The notes under the pieces: model-generated
The model's database searches: none
What the model saw: only the letters and a program-made list of their open reading frames with translations
Told to the model about the DNA's origin: nothing
Shown here: piece by piece, positions 1 through 12,166 of the stretch
How positions within the stretch are numbered: position 1 is the first letter of the stretch
Layout of the letters: each line of letters begins with the position of its first letter
Position numbers and translations under genes: made by a program
Origin: Rotaria sordida
Lineage: Eukaryota > Rotifera > Eurotatoria > Philodinida > Philodinidae
DNA length: 64,000 nt
Reading direction: 5' to 3'
NCBI GenBank assembly: GCA_905250125.1
Contig: CAJNOL010000175.1
Location: forward strand, 1 to 64,000

Positions 1-1179
1 AGCTTAAAGACAAATATTGAAAACAGTACTTTTGGACTTACTCATTATAGTGCTTGATAGACATTAAAGATGTTACTTATCCATTGTCATCTATGTCAAA
101 TATATAAATTTGAAAAGCATATGCAACACTTTTTCTGCACACATATTTTCTTTCAACTTTTGTATAAATTCAATTCGATAACCTGTTAGTAATATTATAC
201 CATCATATAGTCTACAGTATCCTCCAGCAAGCATCCAAGTATGGTAGTAAAATAATAAAAATTCATTTCAGAAAAAGTAATTACACAAACTATTCTTCAA
301 CCTGAATTTGAGACCAAAAGACTATTAATTTAAAAACGAATAGATCTTGTGCATATAAATTCCACTAAATTACAAGTTTTAAGATTATTATTATGACAAT
401 GTTTGCTATGAGAAAAGACGAAAAAAAAAACACTTAACACTTTCTATCAATTGCCGTTTATAACACTATAAAAAAAACAAAAAGTTATTTCTATATTAAC
501 AGTACTTTTCTTTTATCATTCATTGTCAATTTATAGATTTACGTACGCTTTTTCTTGTCATCTATTTCATCCTATTGTTGTTATCACCTTTTTATACATT
601 TATTGTTCACTTGTCACTTGTTTTTTTTTCCTTGATATTAACATAGACTATGTTCAAATGGATATCTCTATGATAAGGAAAGAAGAAAACAAGGAGGAGA
701 AAAACATATTTTATTCTACCTTTTGTTACAAATCACGTTCATCAGCTGTCATTAACCGAAATATAAGAGTTTGTTTTTTCTCTTTCTCTCTCTCTCTCTC
801 TAATCATGTTTCTTTATCATGTCACTTGAAAGTTCAATAGAAATAGTTGTCAAAAGTTTAGAATACATTCTCTTTTCAGAATTAAACAAGCATGCGTGTC
901 AAAAGACTATAATTACATGAAATTAGTGCCTGTTCTTTTCCTATTTTTTTTCTTTTACGCTTGATCGCGATAGTCGTCAGTTGACTTGAAAGCATGTCCT
1001 ACTTGATTCAACATCAAAGAATTGGAGATCACCACCTCATTTTCGTCTATAAAGATCAACAATATAAAATCAATAAATGACCGCACTTTTGTCACATTAT
1101 CAGACAGAAAAAAAAGAGAGACAGAAGAGAATGATCATATATAAACTAGTGAGAGAACATAGTTCAGTTATCATTGAAC
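1..1179. other. intergenic DNA upstream of the cyclin-like gene
   Basis: I see no supportable gene here. An open frame near 523-840 has no ATG at its start, is rich in Phe/Ser from T-rich DNA, and contains a CT-rich run (about 778-800). The last 50 bases hold a good TATA box for the gene that follows. Confidence 0.5.
1138..1145 (+). promoter_or_regulatory. TATA box of the cyclin-like gene
   Basis: TATATAAA lies 35 bases before the chosen ATG at 1180. This leaves room for a very short 5' leader and supports that ATG as the start. Confidence 0.45.
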
Positions 1180-2215
1180 ATGATATCAACTTCAAGTTGT
1201 TGTACATCTGACTATTATTCAAGTAGTGATATTGAATATGATTATGATGATGTAGTCAAAGCTGCTCCACAACATCTTTCTTCAATAAAAGAAACAAATA
1301 TTATTCTTCAAACACTTCTTCAATATCATCATTCACCATCTTATATTTCTTCTTCTATTAAGTTTCAACAATCAATAAGATTATTCAAGGTAAACATCAA
1401 TCCATACTTTTCTTTCATATTTTTTAAAATAATTTTTGATTAATAGTTAGTCCAAGAGAATCATTTATCTAATGAAATCTTCATTCGAGCTAATGCTATT
1501 CTTCACAAACTTCTTCATTCAATTTGTACAAATGAAATAGATGAATCAATACTTATAGCTTGTTTATCTTTGGCAACAAAACTAAATGAACATTCTATTC
1601 ATTCGAATATAACACTTTTCAATAGTAATACATTAATAGTAAGGATTTCTTGTTTTATTTAGTTTTTTGTGTAACTATCATTGTAATAATATTTAGGCGA
1701 ATGAAAACTTGATATGTAATACACTTGATTGGGATATTGATATAATAACTCCAATCAACTATGTTGAAGCAATTCTATTACATGTGTCGGATTATTCAAT
1801 AAAAGATCGTCTTCGACCATTGACTTATGAATTAATTGTATTATGTTTAACTGGTAAGATTAGTTTTAATATGATTGATAGTTTAACATGTTGTATAATA
1901 TTTAGATATTCGTTGTATGGATTTATCTGTTTTATCAATGGCGATAGGTTGTTTATTGATGGCATATGAACTGATAAATTGTTGTGAATTAATCCCAAAA
2001 CAAGTTTTTGAATATGAACAAGAGAACAACAAGATTTTATTTCAGGTATATTTTTACTTGAATGAAATTCTTTTTTAAATTTATTATTGAATGAATTTTA
2101 GACATCGTTAATCTACATTCGTCAAGTTCTTATGGAATATTCTTCATTGATAATTAATTATAATTATTATTGTACAGAATATTTAACTAAAAGAATTAAC
2201 AACAACATTTCATAG
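1180..2215 (+). CDS. divergent D-type-like cyclin (5 exons)
   Basis: Exons 1180-1389, 1447-1638, 1697-1853, 1906-2045 and 2102-2215 join in frame to 270 residues, and every intron (52-58 bp) is GT...AG. The first cyclin-fold half is weak: ACLSLATKLNE at about 108-118 matches the alpha-5 helix seen in cyclins. The second part is clearer: LDWDI..ITP at 144-153 corresponds to the G1-cyclin LxWxL..xTP segment that opens the C-terminal lobe. LCLTDI..LSMAIG at about 183-201 resembles the LCATDV..PSMVA segment of cyclin D. The usual MRxxLxxW helix and an N-terminal LxCxE Rb-binding motif are not recognisable. The N-terminus is Ser/Tyr/Asp-rich. Expected role: a regulatory subunit of a CDK, probably G1-type. 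It could instead be another atypical cyclin. The exon structure is firm; the subfamily is not. Confidence 0.72.
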
Positions 2216-2288
2216 TATACAGACATAAAATGAAAATATTTTTTAATGTATTTATATAAAGAGATGAAAGATTTTATTGATAGTTGAA

Positions 2289-2294
2289 AATAAA
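2289..2294 (+). terminator. poly(A) signal of the cyclin-like gene
   Basis: AATAAA lies 74 bases after the stop codon, in a good position for the cyclin-like transcript. Confidence 0.4.
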
Positions 2295-5200
2295 AACTAG
2301 TTTATATTTAATTTTTTAATGATTGAGAACCTATATTTAGTCAATAGATTGTTTTTTCATGTTTTTTGAAATTTTTATGTATATAATTGATTGATTTCTA
2401 TCAGTCACTGTTGTTAATATAAACGACTGAAAGTCATGGAATTTGTACGAAAAATTATTACAGAATTGATTAAATCTTTTTTTTTTTTACGACGTTTCAA
2501 ATATATTTGTTATGTAGGAATGTAACATCAATGAATATTATAGTTAATGACGTAATCAGACGGAGCTCAGTCTCCATAGAAGGTTTTGAACTCCTCTGCC
2601 ACCAATCATTGAATTCTCCTCAAAAGGGACTTGAACTCTCTCTCTAGAAGCACTACTAGAGAGTCTTCATCCTCTCTACAGATACGGTCAAGGGCTGAGC
2701 GACCTTCTTCCCCTACAACTCTTTGCTGGTTACACCACTCATTATCCTATAAGATCAATCTAATTATTTGGAATAGTCTTTATTTTAGGATATAAGCTAT
2801 ATGAAGTTTGTAATTCTATCAATGTTTGGTTAAGAATATTATGGAATTAATGAAAAAAGATTTTGAAAATAAAAGTTTCTCATCGAATCAATTTTTATTT
2901 GTGATAATCATGAAATGTTCATTTACAGAATTTTTGAATTTATCTGAAGTATATATGGTTACGTAAAGATAATTGACAAAATCAGAATATGTACTAATAT
3001 GTCTTTAGTATTATTTCGATCTTTCATATTTATTGACTGTAATATTGATAATTACAATTCGAAGCATCATAACTTATTATGTTTAGAGTTATTTTGCCAT
3101 AGTTGAAAATTTTTCTCTAATACAAAAAGATGTTTTTGATTAAGTTTAGTTAATTACGAAGAAATTTTTTAACACTTTCGACATCATAATACAAAGAAAA
3201 ATTTCAATTCATTAGTAAAAAATATTGAATGAATGACTGATGATGTTTAGAATCCATCTATAATATTAAAAAATGTCAACCAATCTATTATAATTTGTAT
3301 TACACATAACAAATTTTATTTAAATCTATTTAGTCAAAATAAAAAAAAGAAATATACATTGGCTATCTAGTTTCTGAAAATAGAATTTAGTTGTTAATAA
3401 TTACTTTCAACAAAATTGAACTCTTTGAAATTGAGAGTATTATCATTTTTCACAACAGTATTTACACTAGTTATTTGAAAATAATTAAGATAATCATCAT
3501 GATTTCTATCAAAAATTGACATGATCATAATTATTTATTCTTGTTATGAGAAAAGAAAATGAATTAATAATAATTCTATCTGAAATATTATTAATAAATA
3601 TATCGTATCGAAGTTATTGGATATTCAATTGAATAATAATACGATAAACAAAGCATGTAGTTATAGTTAATTTTTTACTTCAATACCATATACATTTAAT
3701 TTTTATAAGAATAAATAAGTACTATAGAAATTATGCAGAAAACTTGAAAATTACATTGTATTATTATTTTAAATATTTTTCGTTAACTTCAAATGATCAT
3801 TGAGTTTTACGGTCGATGGAATCAATCCTTAAAGTGTAGTATTCTAATTTGAAATAACATTCAAATTGACAATTAGGACATGAAAATTGTTTATATATGA
3901 AAAAGATTGACTATCTTTGATATCACATCTTATATCGATGCGTACAAAAGCTTGAATTGATTTAATTTATTCATTTTTATTGTATTTTAGAACTAGTTGT
4001 ACATGAATCCTGAATAAATGGAAATCACTGTGCTGATTTAAAAAAAGAACGTTTCAAGTTTATACAAGAAGCTTTATCAAATTATAATTATAAGAAAGTG
4101 ACAATATGATATGATTTGAAAAAGCAACAAGCTCTTGAAACTTATTCTTTTATTAATTTATGTGTGTTTTTTTTCCAAATGTCGAAATTTATCTTTCGAT
4201 AATATACAATACATTGTAATTAAACCCTTATTCTCATTTTTCGCCTTGCATGATCAAACTAATGTCAGAATTTATAATAAAATCCTATAAGACCTTGAAA
4301 AAAGCACGTCGAGAAGCTCTTAATTCTCAGTAATGTCAACATTATTTATTCAGTATTATAAAATTGCATGAACGTGATTCAAATGAAAAATTAACTATAA
4401 GTATATAGATATATATATTTTTTTTCTTTGTACTATTATCATCAATCAATTGGTCGTGATTTCCTGTTTAATCAATGTGTAAAACCCTGCGGAGTCAATT
4501 TTTTCGACTACGATCCCGAAATGATATTTCTCTGACGTTTTGTCTTTCTTTTGAATTTTTTTTACGACTTTATCAAGTATAGTGTATTTTTGTTACTACT
4601 TAACATATCAAGCATAAACTTATTACTGTATAAGTGCAAAAAACGCTTGACTGTTTTACTTATTAATTCTGACATTAACTCTGAAAAAATTTCCTCTAAT
4701 GATTCCAATTTTGCTGCAGGGCTCTTTGATGTACAATAATTTCGGCACGACATATATATATATATATATATATATGCACGTATCTCATTTGAGTAGAACT
4801 CTCCTATATGTGAGTCTCAATCGTGACGAGTAACTTGTTATAAATGAGTAATGTAATGAATATATAAATAAGCTTTGATGTCGACAATTAAGTCATTTTT
4901 CCTCAATCGTAAATGATAAATGATGATTGAGTAATTTTTCTTTCGAAGATTTACTATGAGTTATTTGTATTGTTGTTTTTTATTCTAATGAATAATTATA
5001 ATGTCAAGATTGTGATTATCATTTGAATATAAAAGAATAACTTGGTAGTTCTCAAATGTTATTATTATTATGATACAAATCTTGTCGATGCTTCAGGATA
5101 TACTTATTAAGAAGCTCAAAAAAAAGGCTTATGCACTATGAAGAAAGCAAATCTACTTTAATATTGAGAAGATTGTTAAACATGAAAACATTCATTATTA

Positions 5201-6959
5201 TGATGACAATTATTTTTCTTTTTTTCATAGTCTTTTTGATAATCTTCCAATAATTACACGGTACTAACAAAAAATACAACATATCTTTGCAATAATTTAT
5301 AAAAATAAAAGAATCACTTTCAATCATACAGAATTTAATCATAATACGAATATATCTCAGATATTGTGATGATTGAGATGAAAATATTTTTTATTTTATT
5401 AATTTTGATTATTTCATATATTTTCTAAGATATTTTGATATATTTGAATGCTTTGTTTTCGGCTAAAAAATATGTTTACATTTGTGTTCATTACTTGACC
5501 TTGACATTTACTGATTATAAATCAATATGGATTTTTAGTCAAGAATAAATAACGGACCATAGTGGCATTCTAGTTTATCAAAGGTCGCATCTACAAACAT
5601 AAATGTTGGCCATCAATGCAAATGTACAAAAAAAATGTTAAACACACCATGTTCGTGTTTTGTATTTTTCTTATCTGTTATATATTATCATTATTTAGTT
5701 AACTTATCAGTGTGTGTTAACTCTACCTTATATTCAAGAACTAAATTTAGTATCTTATAATTGTTTTCACAAATAGAATGAAATAAATAGAGTGCAATCA
5801 TTTACATATATTTATGAATAATAAGAAAACATTGTACTTTTTTTGTCTATATAAAACAATTTTGAGACTGAAACGTAATCGATTATCATAGAAAAAATTA
5901 TTTTCTAGTATATGTAAGAGTGGCATCTAGACTGTATATTAAAGCTTCTATTCCTTCATAATCTTATCATATGGAGTCCATCCATTATAACCTCATTACT
6001 GATATGATATCAGGAAACTAATTCATTTATTCTGAAGATCACCAAAGTTGGTTTAGCTTTAAGCAACAATCTAGTAAATAATAAAGTTAAATTCAATGAT
6101 GTGTGTAAGTTGTTGGTTACTGTTTTTTAAATACAACAATATTAGTTTATTAGAAAAAAGATTTCGAAAGCTTATTAAAATGACATTGATTATGATTAAT
6201 AAAGGGTCGATTTGTTAATGGACTTTTTGCATATCTCAGAATATCTACTGAGAAGTATTATAAACAAAAAAAGATTCATTGACGTCATCAAGAATTACTA
6301 GTTTTAATTTGGAATAACATTATTATTTTATTTCTTTTAATTATACTCAAAATATTTTTAATTTAATTGCATCAAACGAAGGATTGACGATAGTTTGTTA
6401 CAACTATAGATTATAGTGCAAATCCAAAATAGTTTTCCTATTGGTTATTTATAGTTCTTAAAACAATATCATCATAATAACAGAATTCTTTTTATTGTCT
6501 GCTCCAATTAATTTCATGCTCGATTGAATTAAAGAAAAAAAATGTCGAAAGATGTTTTCTATTAGCTCAATCACATGCATAAATGTCGAAATCAATATTT
6601 GTGATAATAATCGTTATAATAATTGTATTTCTCAACGAATGGAAACAAATTATCAAATTTTTGTATAAAATTTTATTTGATTCGTTGTTCTTTGAATTGA
6701 AAGAAGAAAAGAAATTTTTGTTTAAGAATTTTTTTTTATTAAAAAAAAACGAATCGCACGTACTGTCCTCTGTTCTGCTTTATGTACAGAGTGTTTACCA
6801 TGTTCTATAGCAAAATTGTATGAAAGGTGCATAGGTGACTTTTTTTTTCTTCTATGACATTCAATGCTTTTTATATTAAAAAGAAAAGAAATATGTGAAT
6901 AACAACCTATATATGTCTGTCACGTTGTCAACGTTTGGAGATGCAGTCAACTTGATCAA

Positions 6960-6967
6960 TATAAATA
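6960..6967 (+). promoter_or_regulatory. TATA box of the phosphodiesterase gene
   Basis: TATAAATA lies 67 bases before the first ATG (7027) of the sphingomyelinase-like gene. Confidence 0.4.
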
Positions 6968-7026
6968 CACACGATGATAACCTATTATTCGTGCCAGAGT
7001 GATTGTTGGTATAGAGAAAGACATAA

Positions 7027-9548
7027 ATGCTCAAGGTAGATTATTGGAACCGTGATGAAATTATAATGAACATCAATATACGGTTAAAAAGATATTCATT
7101 ATTAATATGGTTATTGTTTGTCTGTTGTATTACTTTTTATATAAAATTTGAATCAAAAAGAAATGAAGAGAAATTAATCGAAGGTATTTGTAATTTTAAA
7201 ATAGTAATTTAATTTGCAATTTTTTTTGTTTAGGCCATTTTTGGATATTTACTGATTCACATGTTGATGTTCATTATCGACAGGATGGTGACCCATCTAC
7301 TGGTTGTCATAACGTACCATTAAATAATATGACAAAAATAATTCGAAAATTTGGTCATTTTAATTGTGATACACCAAATGAATTAGTAATATCAGCATTA
7401 TCTGCTGCGAAAAAAATTGATTCAAATATTGATTTTATTATATGGCTCGGGTAAAAATTTATTTATTTTCTCAAAATTATTTAAGTTTAATTTTTTAGTG
7501 ATGCAGCAAGTCATTACTCTCCTGATGGTGATACGGTCATATCTATTTATTTAAATTTTTCTCAAGAATTAAGAAAGTATTTTCCAAAAACCCTTGTTAT
7601 TCCTGTTTTAGGTAAAATTTTTAATCTCTTTAAAGTAATTAATAGAAATATATAGATATATATATTTAGGAAACCATGATGTTGTCTTAAAGACAAATCG
7701 ATCAACACGTTTTATAGAATTTTATAATCAAACAAAATATAATTTATTATTAAAGGATGATAATGCACTTCAAACATTTTTAAAAGGTAATTGTATAAAG
7801 AGAAAAAAAACAAACTGATTGAAATTAATCAGAACCGATATTGTTGCTATATAGATTCATTTTAGGTGGTTATTATTCAATACGTTTTCAAGCATTAAAA
7901 ACTAAACAACAAACAATGCTACGTTTTATTGCGCTTAATACAGCAATGTTTCTACCACAATATACAGATTATTTTGATTTAAATGAAGCTAATGAACAAA
8001 TTGAGTATGTAAATGAATTAATTCACTAAAATGAAATTCAAAACGCTTTTATTCAGCTTGATTGGTTTTTTTTTGTTTGCTTAAAATAACAAAGCCTAGC
8101 AAATGAAAAATCGTGTGATATCTAAAAAGGTCGGATGTATTTTCTGCATTCTTTATTTCCTAAGTATATGACATTAGTGTGTTGTTAAGAAGTAATCAAC
8201 GAGAAAATCATCGTATGATTTACTTTTGAAGATTCATAAACCCTGGAGATTTGCTATTTTTCGCACAATAAAAATTGATTATTTCTTTAAATTATATCTT
8301 TCTACTATTGTATTTGCCTTTATTCTAATAAAATAAAAGCTAATAATAGTATCTCATGATAATTACAAGACAACGGAAAATGTCAACAAGGCATCCGAAT
8401 TCGAGATTTATTAGAATAGAAGTAAAAGAAACAACAATATTATCAAAAGAACTTGTGTTATTATCAGTCGATTCATTTGATATCTATATTAATAAAGAAT
8501 TGTTACAAAAAAAGAAACTCTTATCAGAAGTACAACGACTCTATTAAGGAAAATAGCCGTTCTAAATTAGAACTAATTTATTTTTATAATATTGAGCGAA
8601 TCTAATGCATTGCCCGAAGTGTTGTAAATTGCTAAAATCTGCTGGTCCTTGTTTTTTTTGTGTTGAAAACAACTTACAATATTTTTTTTTCAAAGAATTT
8701 ACTATTGTATTTTATGTTTTATCGAATGAATATATTTAATTTTCAGGTGGTTTAATAAAACAATGTTTGATGCACAGAATCTCAATGATCGTATATTACT
8801 TTTAGCTCATGTACCATTTGGTATAAATGAAAATTTATTATATAAATTTTACGATATAAAATACGAACAAAAACTTTTATCTATAATTAATAAATATTCA
8901 TCAAATATAATAATGTGTTTAAGTGGTCACCGTCATCAAGATGTATTTCGTGTTTATACATCATTAAATACAACAATGGGTGTTATTGGACATCCACCTA
9001 TTAGTCCTATTGGTTATTTAAGTCAACCATCAATTCGAAAATATTCATATGATAGAAAATCACTTATATTAACTGATTATGAACAATATTCGTTAAATGT
9101 AATTGAAGCGGAACGTACACAAAAAGATCAATGGACACTTGCTTATCGATTTTCATCATGGTATCATCAATCGAAAGAACTTACATCAGAAAATTTATTT
9201 CAACTGATTTATTTAATACGAACAAATTCTTTTTATTTTAAACGTTTTATATTAGCAAAACATTATACAGAAAAAATAATATTAACAAAACATCGAATAG
9301 CTCAAACATTATGTGCATTGACATTGCTTAATTTTGATGAACTTCTATTATGTACAAGAATATTAGAAAAAAAAGGTATTCAATATGATAATATCGTTTT
9401 TAACAATTCATTAGAAAACAATTTTCATATGAATGAACAATTAATAGAATATAGAATTATTTATAGACGTGTTGCACTCAGTCTTTTTATATTTCTTATT
9501 ATTATCATATGGATTATTTATCGAATTTCTTTGAAGTTTTTTTTATAG
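7027..9548 (+). CDS. acid sphingomyelinase-like phosphodiesterase (SMPDL3-type), 6 exons
   Basis: Exons 7027-7183, 7234-7450, 7499-7611, 7670-7786, 7866-8004 and 8747-9548 join in frame to 514 residues. The calcineurin-like metallophosphatase motifs occur in order: DSH at 60-62, GD at 125-126, GNHD at 163-166, the HVP histidine at 269, and GHRH at 308-311. These are the two-metal ligands of the acid sphingomyelinase / SMPDL3 family, which cleaves phosphodiester or nucleotide substrates on the extracellular or lysosomal side. A hydrophobic segment near residues 22-38 fits a signal peptide or anchor; the ATG at 7066 is an alternative start. A second hydrophobic segment (about 487-508) ends the protein, so it may be membrane-bound. 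Introns 1-4 are 48-79 bp, but intron 5 is 742 bp. A poly(A) signal follows at 9566. The family is clear, the substrate unknown. Confidence 0.9.
8005..8746 (+). other. expanded intron 5 of the phosphodiesterase gene
   Basis: This 742-bp intron is roughly ten times longer than its neighbours in the same gene. The donor (GTATGT) and acceptor (TTTTCAG) restore the frame exactly between Gln-Ile-Glu and Trp-Phe-Asn. It contains a 63-codon open frame from 8356 without a recognisable domain. I see no clear inverted ends, so the source of the extra DNA is unknown. Confidence 0.6.
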
Positions 9549-10356
9549 TATTATTTATCAAAAAGAATAAATTTTTGTTGTTTTTGTTTCCAATGAAACA
9601 AAAAGAAAATCTCTAATTTGAATTTCTTTGATTCACTCTTACCGATTTGATTATCACTTACACAAAACATTTTATGGCATCTACGACAATGTCAATCAAT
9701 AATATATAATAATAGTAAAGAAATTATGTAGATTTGTTTAATTTTTGTCAGACTTTCAGTCGTTGTATCTACTACTGTTATATATATATATATATATATA
9801 TCTGTATGCGCACATTGAGGACGCATTACATTACTCGAAGATATGGATACATATGGCCTTTTTTTGTCTCGTTCTTAGATAGCTTTGTTGTTACCAATTT
9901 TGGAATATCCATTTTTATCATTATTATTGTTAGTGTCATTGAAACAATCAGAACGTTGTTGTCATGTAAATGATTTGTTCTTCAATGAAGTGCGTCATAG
10001 ATTGCTTATTCTTTTTCTATTTAATTCACGTTTATCGTGTAAAAAGAAACGATAAAGATTTGTGTACATTCTATGAATTATTTCTCAGTTCTAGACATTC
10101 TCGAGCATTTCTTCGATCGTACGCTATATTGTTTATGTGCGAAGTGGAAACGACTCAAAACTAGGACAGAATGAAATAACAACAACATCACCGCCATTTC
10201 CGCACGTCGAGTAGATAATTTATTCTGAGAGATAGAGCGAAGATTCTCGAGGGAGAAAAAAACGTCTCCATCTCTAAACATTAGACTATAGAACTGCATC
10301 AACGTTAAACCACATCGAGTATTTCAGCGCGCGTTCTGTACTTTAACAACGACACA
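9549..10356. other. intergenic DNA with a TA microsatellite
   Basis: The stretch holds a (TA)12 run at 9779-9802 and several overlapping short frames on both strands (9734-10302). None has a motif, so none was called. A locally GC-rich patch just before the EF-hand gene (about 10320-10335) may be promoter DNA. Confidence 0.45.
9566..9571 (+). terminator. poly(A) signal of the phosphodiesterase gene
   Basis: AATAAA sits 17 bases after the stop codon. Confidence 0.45.
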
Positions 10357-11123
10357 ATGGTAAATAATAGATCTTGATGACTGAAGTCATGTTTTCCAAA
10401 CATTCTTCTCTCTTAATTTAATTTAGACAGATGAAACAAAAAAATTTTGGCATGAGAAAATGAAACATTTATTCCATCTCTATGGTAGATATGTTCCAAT
10501 AAATAATATCTATATTAATTATGTGTTAAGTATTCTTATTTTTTTTGTTGTTTTCTAGATGCTGATAGAGATGGTTTTATAACTCCAATTGATTTTGAAA
10601 TTCTTGCTGATAAACTTTCAGCACTTGTTGGACAAGATGACATAAAACGACGTGAAGAATATGCAAATGCAAGAAAGACTCTTTGTCAAGAAATCATGAA
10701 AGCTGATGCTAATCAAGATGGAAAAGTAACATTAGGTGAAATTTTTCAATAACTTATTTTTTTTTTGTTTAAAAAACAAAAAATATATTTTTTTTTTCAG
10801 AAGAATGGCTTAATTTTCATGAAAATCTTGCTAATGAATTACGTAAAACTGATACAGATCCGGAAGTATTAGAACATATATCTCAACGTATAAATACAAC
10901 ATTTAATATGCTTGATCTTAATCATGATGGTTATATAGCAATTGATGAATGGCTTAAAACTTGTCAATTTTTCGGTGTTGATGAAAAAGCAGCAGAAAAA
11001 TCTTTTCATCAAATAACTAAGCAAGATAAACTTGAAGAAGATGTAGCTAAACAATTATTTTTTGAATATTTGAAAACGGATGACCCAAATCATGTATCAA
11101 ATTGTTGTTTATGTTTTCTTTGA
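10357..11123 (+). CDS. EF-hand calcium-binding protein (sarcoplasmic calcium-binding protein / calexcitin type)
   Basis: Exons 10357-10359 (the ATG alone), 10427-10484, 10559-10735 and 10801-11123 join to 186 residues, the usual size of invertebrate sarcoplasmic calcium-binding proteins. Three canonical EF loops are visible: DADRDGFITPID at 21-32, DANQDGKVTLEE at 70-81 and DLNHDGYIAIDE at 118-129. Each has acidic or Asn residues at positions 1, 3, 5 and 12 (Asp at 12 in loop 1) and Gly at 6. A fourth, degenerate hand probably lies near 150-175, as is usual for the family. The C-terminus ends with a cysteine cluster (NCCLCFL), which is odd and could be lipidated. Expected role: a cytosolic calcium buffer or sensor. 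The gene converges on the SLC66A3 gene. The start is forced by the phase of the first intron. Confidence 0.88.
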
Positions 11124-11135
11124 TAGGTTTTATCA

Positions 11136-11141
11136 TTTATT
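11136..11141 (-). terminator. poly(A) signal of the SLC66A3-type gene
   Basis: TTTATT on the plus strand reads AATAAA on the minus strand, 65 bases past the SLC66A3 stop. It lies beyond the EF-hand poly(A) signal at 11157, so the two transcripts should overlap tail to tail. Confidence 0.4.
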
Positions 11142-11156
11142 ATATGGTATCATTCA

Positions 11157-11162
11157 TTAAAA
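11157..11162 (+). terminator. poly(A) signal of the EF-hand gene
   Basis: ATTAAA lies 33 bases after the EF-hand stop. A stronger AATAAA at 11259-11264 lies inside the last coding exon of the opposite gene. Confidence 0.35.
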
Positions 11163-11205
11163 TTAAGCATTATATATGTTGTTTTCGTCTTCATATGTAT
11201 TGTAT

Positions 11206-12166
11206 TTATGTTGTTTTTGTCTTTCTTTTATCTGTCAGTTTTGATACAGAATCATTGGAATAAATCGTACAAGCAATTACAATTGAAGTATTAAGAATGA
11301 AACTAATTGATAAATTTATCACCATATTCATATCTTTTGTTTGAATAAGATTTGTAATTATTCGAGCTAAATTAAATTAAATTTAGAAAATAAAAATAAA
11401 AACAAATAGATAAATAAAGATTAATATATCATACCAAAATTACTATACGATGCGATTACCCAACCAATTCGACTAACTTGTCCAGCACTTTTATTTGAAA
11501 GAATTGTTCGCAATTGAATTATTTTTGATGATGCACCAATAGGAATAACAAACATCTGTAGTAAAAAATATTTAAAGAGAAAAAACTAAAATTTATTTCC
11601 AAATCAAAATAGAATTTCTTACAGTACATATACTCATCCATTTGTTTGGTAGAAGATTCAACAAACTCGCTACTAGATAAAGACAAAAACTATTAAAAAA
11701 TAAATAATATATAATTATATTTGATTATAAATAATTATTTTTGTATTCACATTAATATTCCATATAAAGGCTTTGATTCGTCAGTTTGTTTATCTTTATC
11801 TTTTGTTGAATATTTTGCCAATGCCCATAGGAGAAGTATATCTAAACTAATTATTTTACATCACAACTGTTTAACAAAAGAAATTTCTTACCTTGTATAA
11901 AAAGAAATATATATTCAAAAAATGCTGATAATGGATAATTTCTCCAAAGATTGTAAGTTAAAACTAATGTATAACTAAAGTAAATGAAATTTAGAAAAAA
12001 AAAATATTTCATTATGTTTATTTTTTTACGCTGTTTCTTCAAGTAATACAGATGATATTGAAATACTAGCAACATTTTTTGTTTTATAAATACGAATTAT
12101 TTGTGGTAATTTTTGTATAAGGCATAAAATATTCACTGAAAGACTTAGTAAATCTAAGAAAATCAT
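11206..12166 (-). CDS. SLC66A3: PQ-loop repeat membrane protein, SLC66A3 (PQLC3) homologue
   Basis: Minus-strand exons 12166-12030, 11974-11892, 11841-11751, 11689-11623, 11555-11435 and 11366-11206 join in frame to 219 residues; human SLC66A3 has about 202. The first PQ-loop is clear (QKLPQII..YKTKNVASIS from residue 18). It is followed by the family's conserved region (NYPLSAFFEY..LFIQDILLL). The second repeat starts near GASSKIIQL (133-141) with NKSAGQVS and WVIASYSNFARI. In that repeat the Pro of the PQ pair is replaced, as in the vertebrate homologue. About seven membrane helices are expected. The family includes lysosomal amino-acid exporters, but the substrate of SLC66A3 is not established. 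I chose the ATG at 12166 because it aligns with the short N-terminus of the family; the frame is open up to 12283. Confidence 0.88.

Larger units (their letters stand above)
2216..7026. other. long gene-poor stretch
   Basis: Almost 5 kb of AT-rich DNA without a convincing gene. It holds a less AT-rich island at about 2560-2745 with a tRNA box-B-like string on the minus strand. An (AT)12 run lies at 4752-4775, beside overlapping short frames on both strands (about 4551-4753) that look like relic DNA. A short hydrophobic frame from the ATG at 6583 (75 codons, Lys/Phe-rich) has no recognisable domain and was not called. Confidence 0.5.

Noticed and set aside
523..840. 105-codon open frame
   Set aside because: No ATG at the start, T-rich composition and no domain.
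2600..2660. tRNA gene on the minus strand
   Set aside because: Only a T-arm-like string; no acceptor stem, D-arm or anticodon arm could be formed.
4551..4753. Two overlapping frames on opposite strands
   Set aside because: Both cannot be genes; neither has a domain or splice partners.
9734..10302. Several short frames before the EF-hand gene
   Set aside because: Hydrophobic or simple-sequence translations over a TA repeat; no motif.
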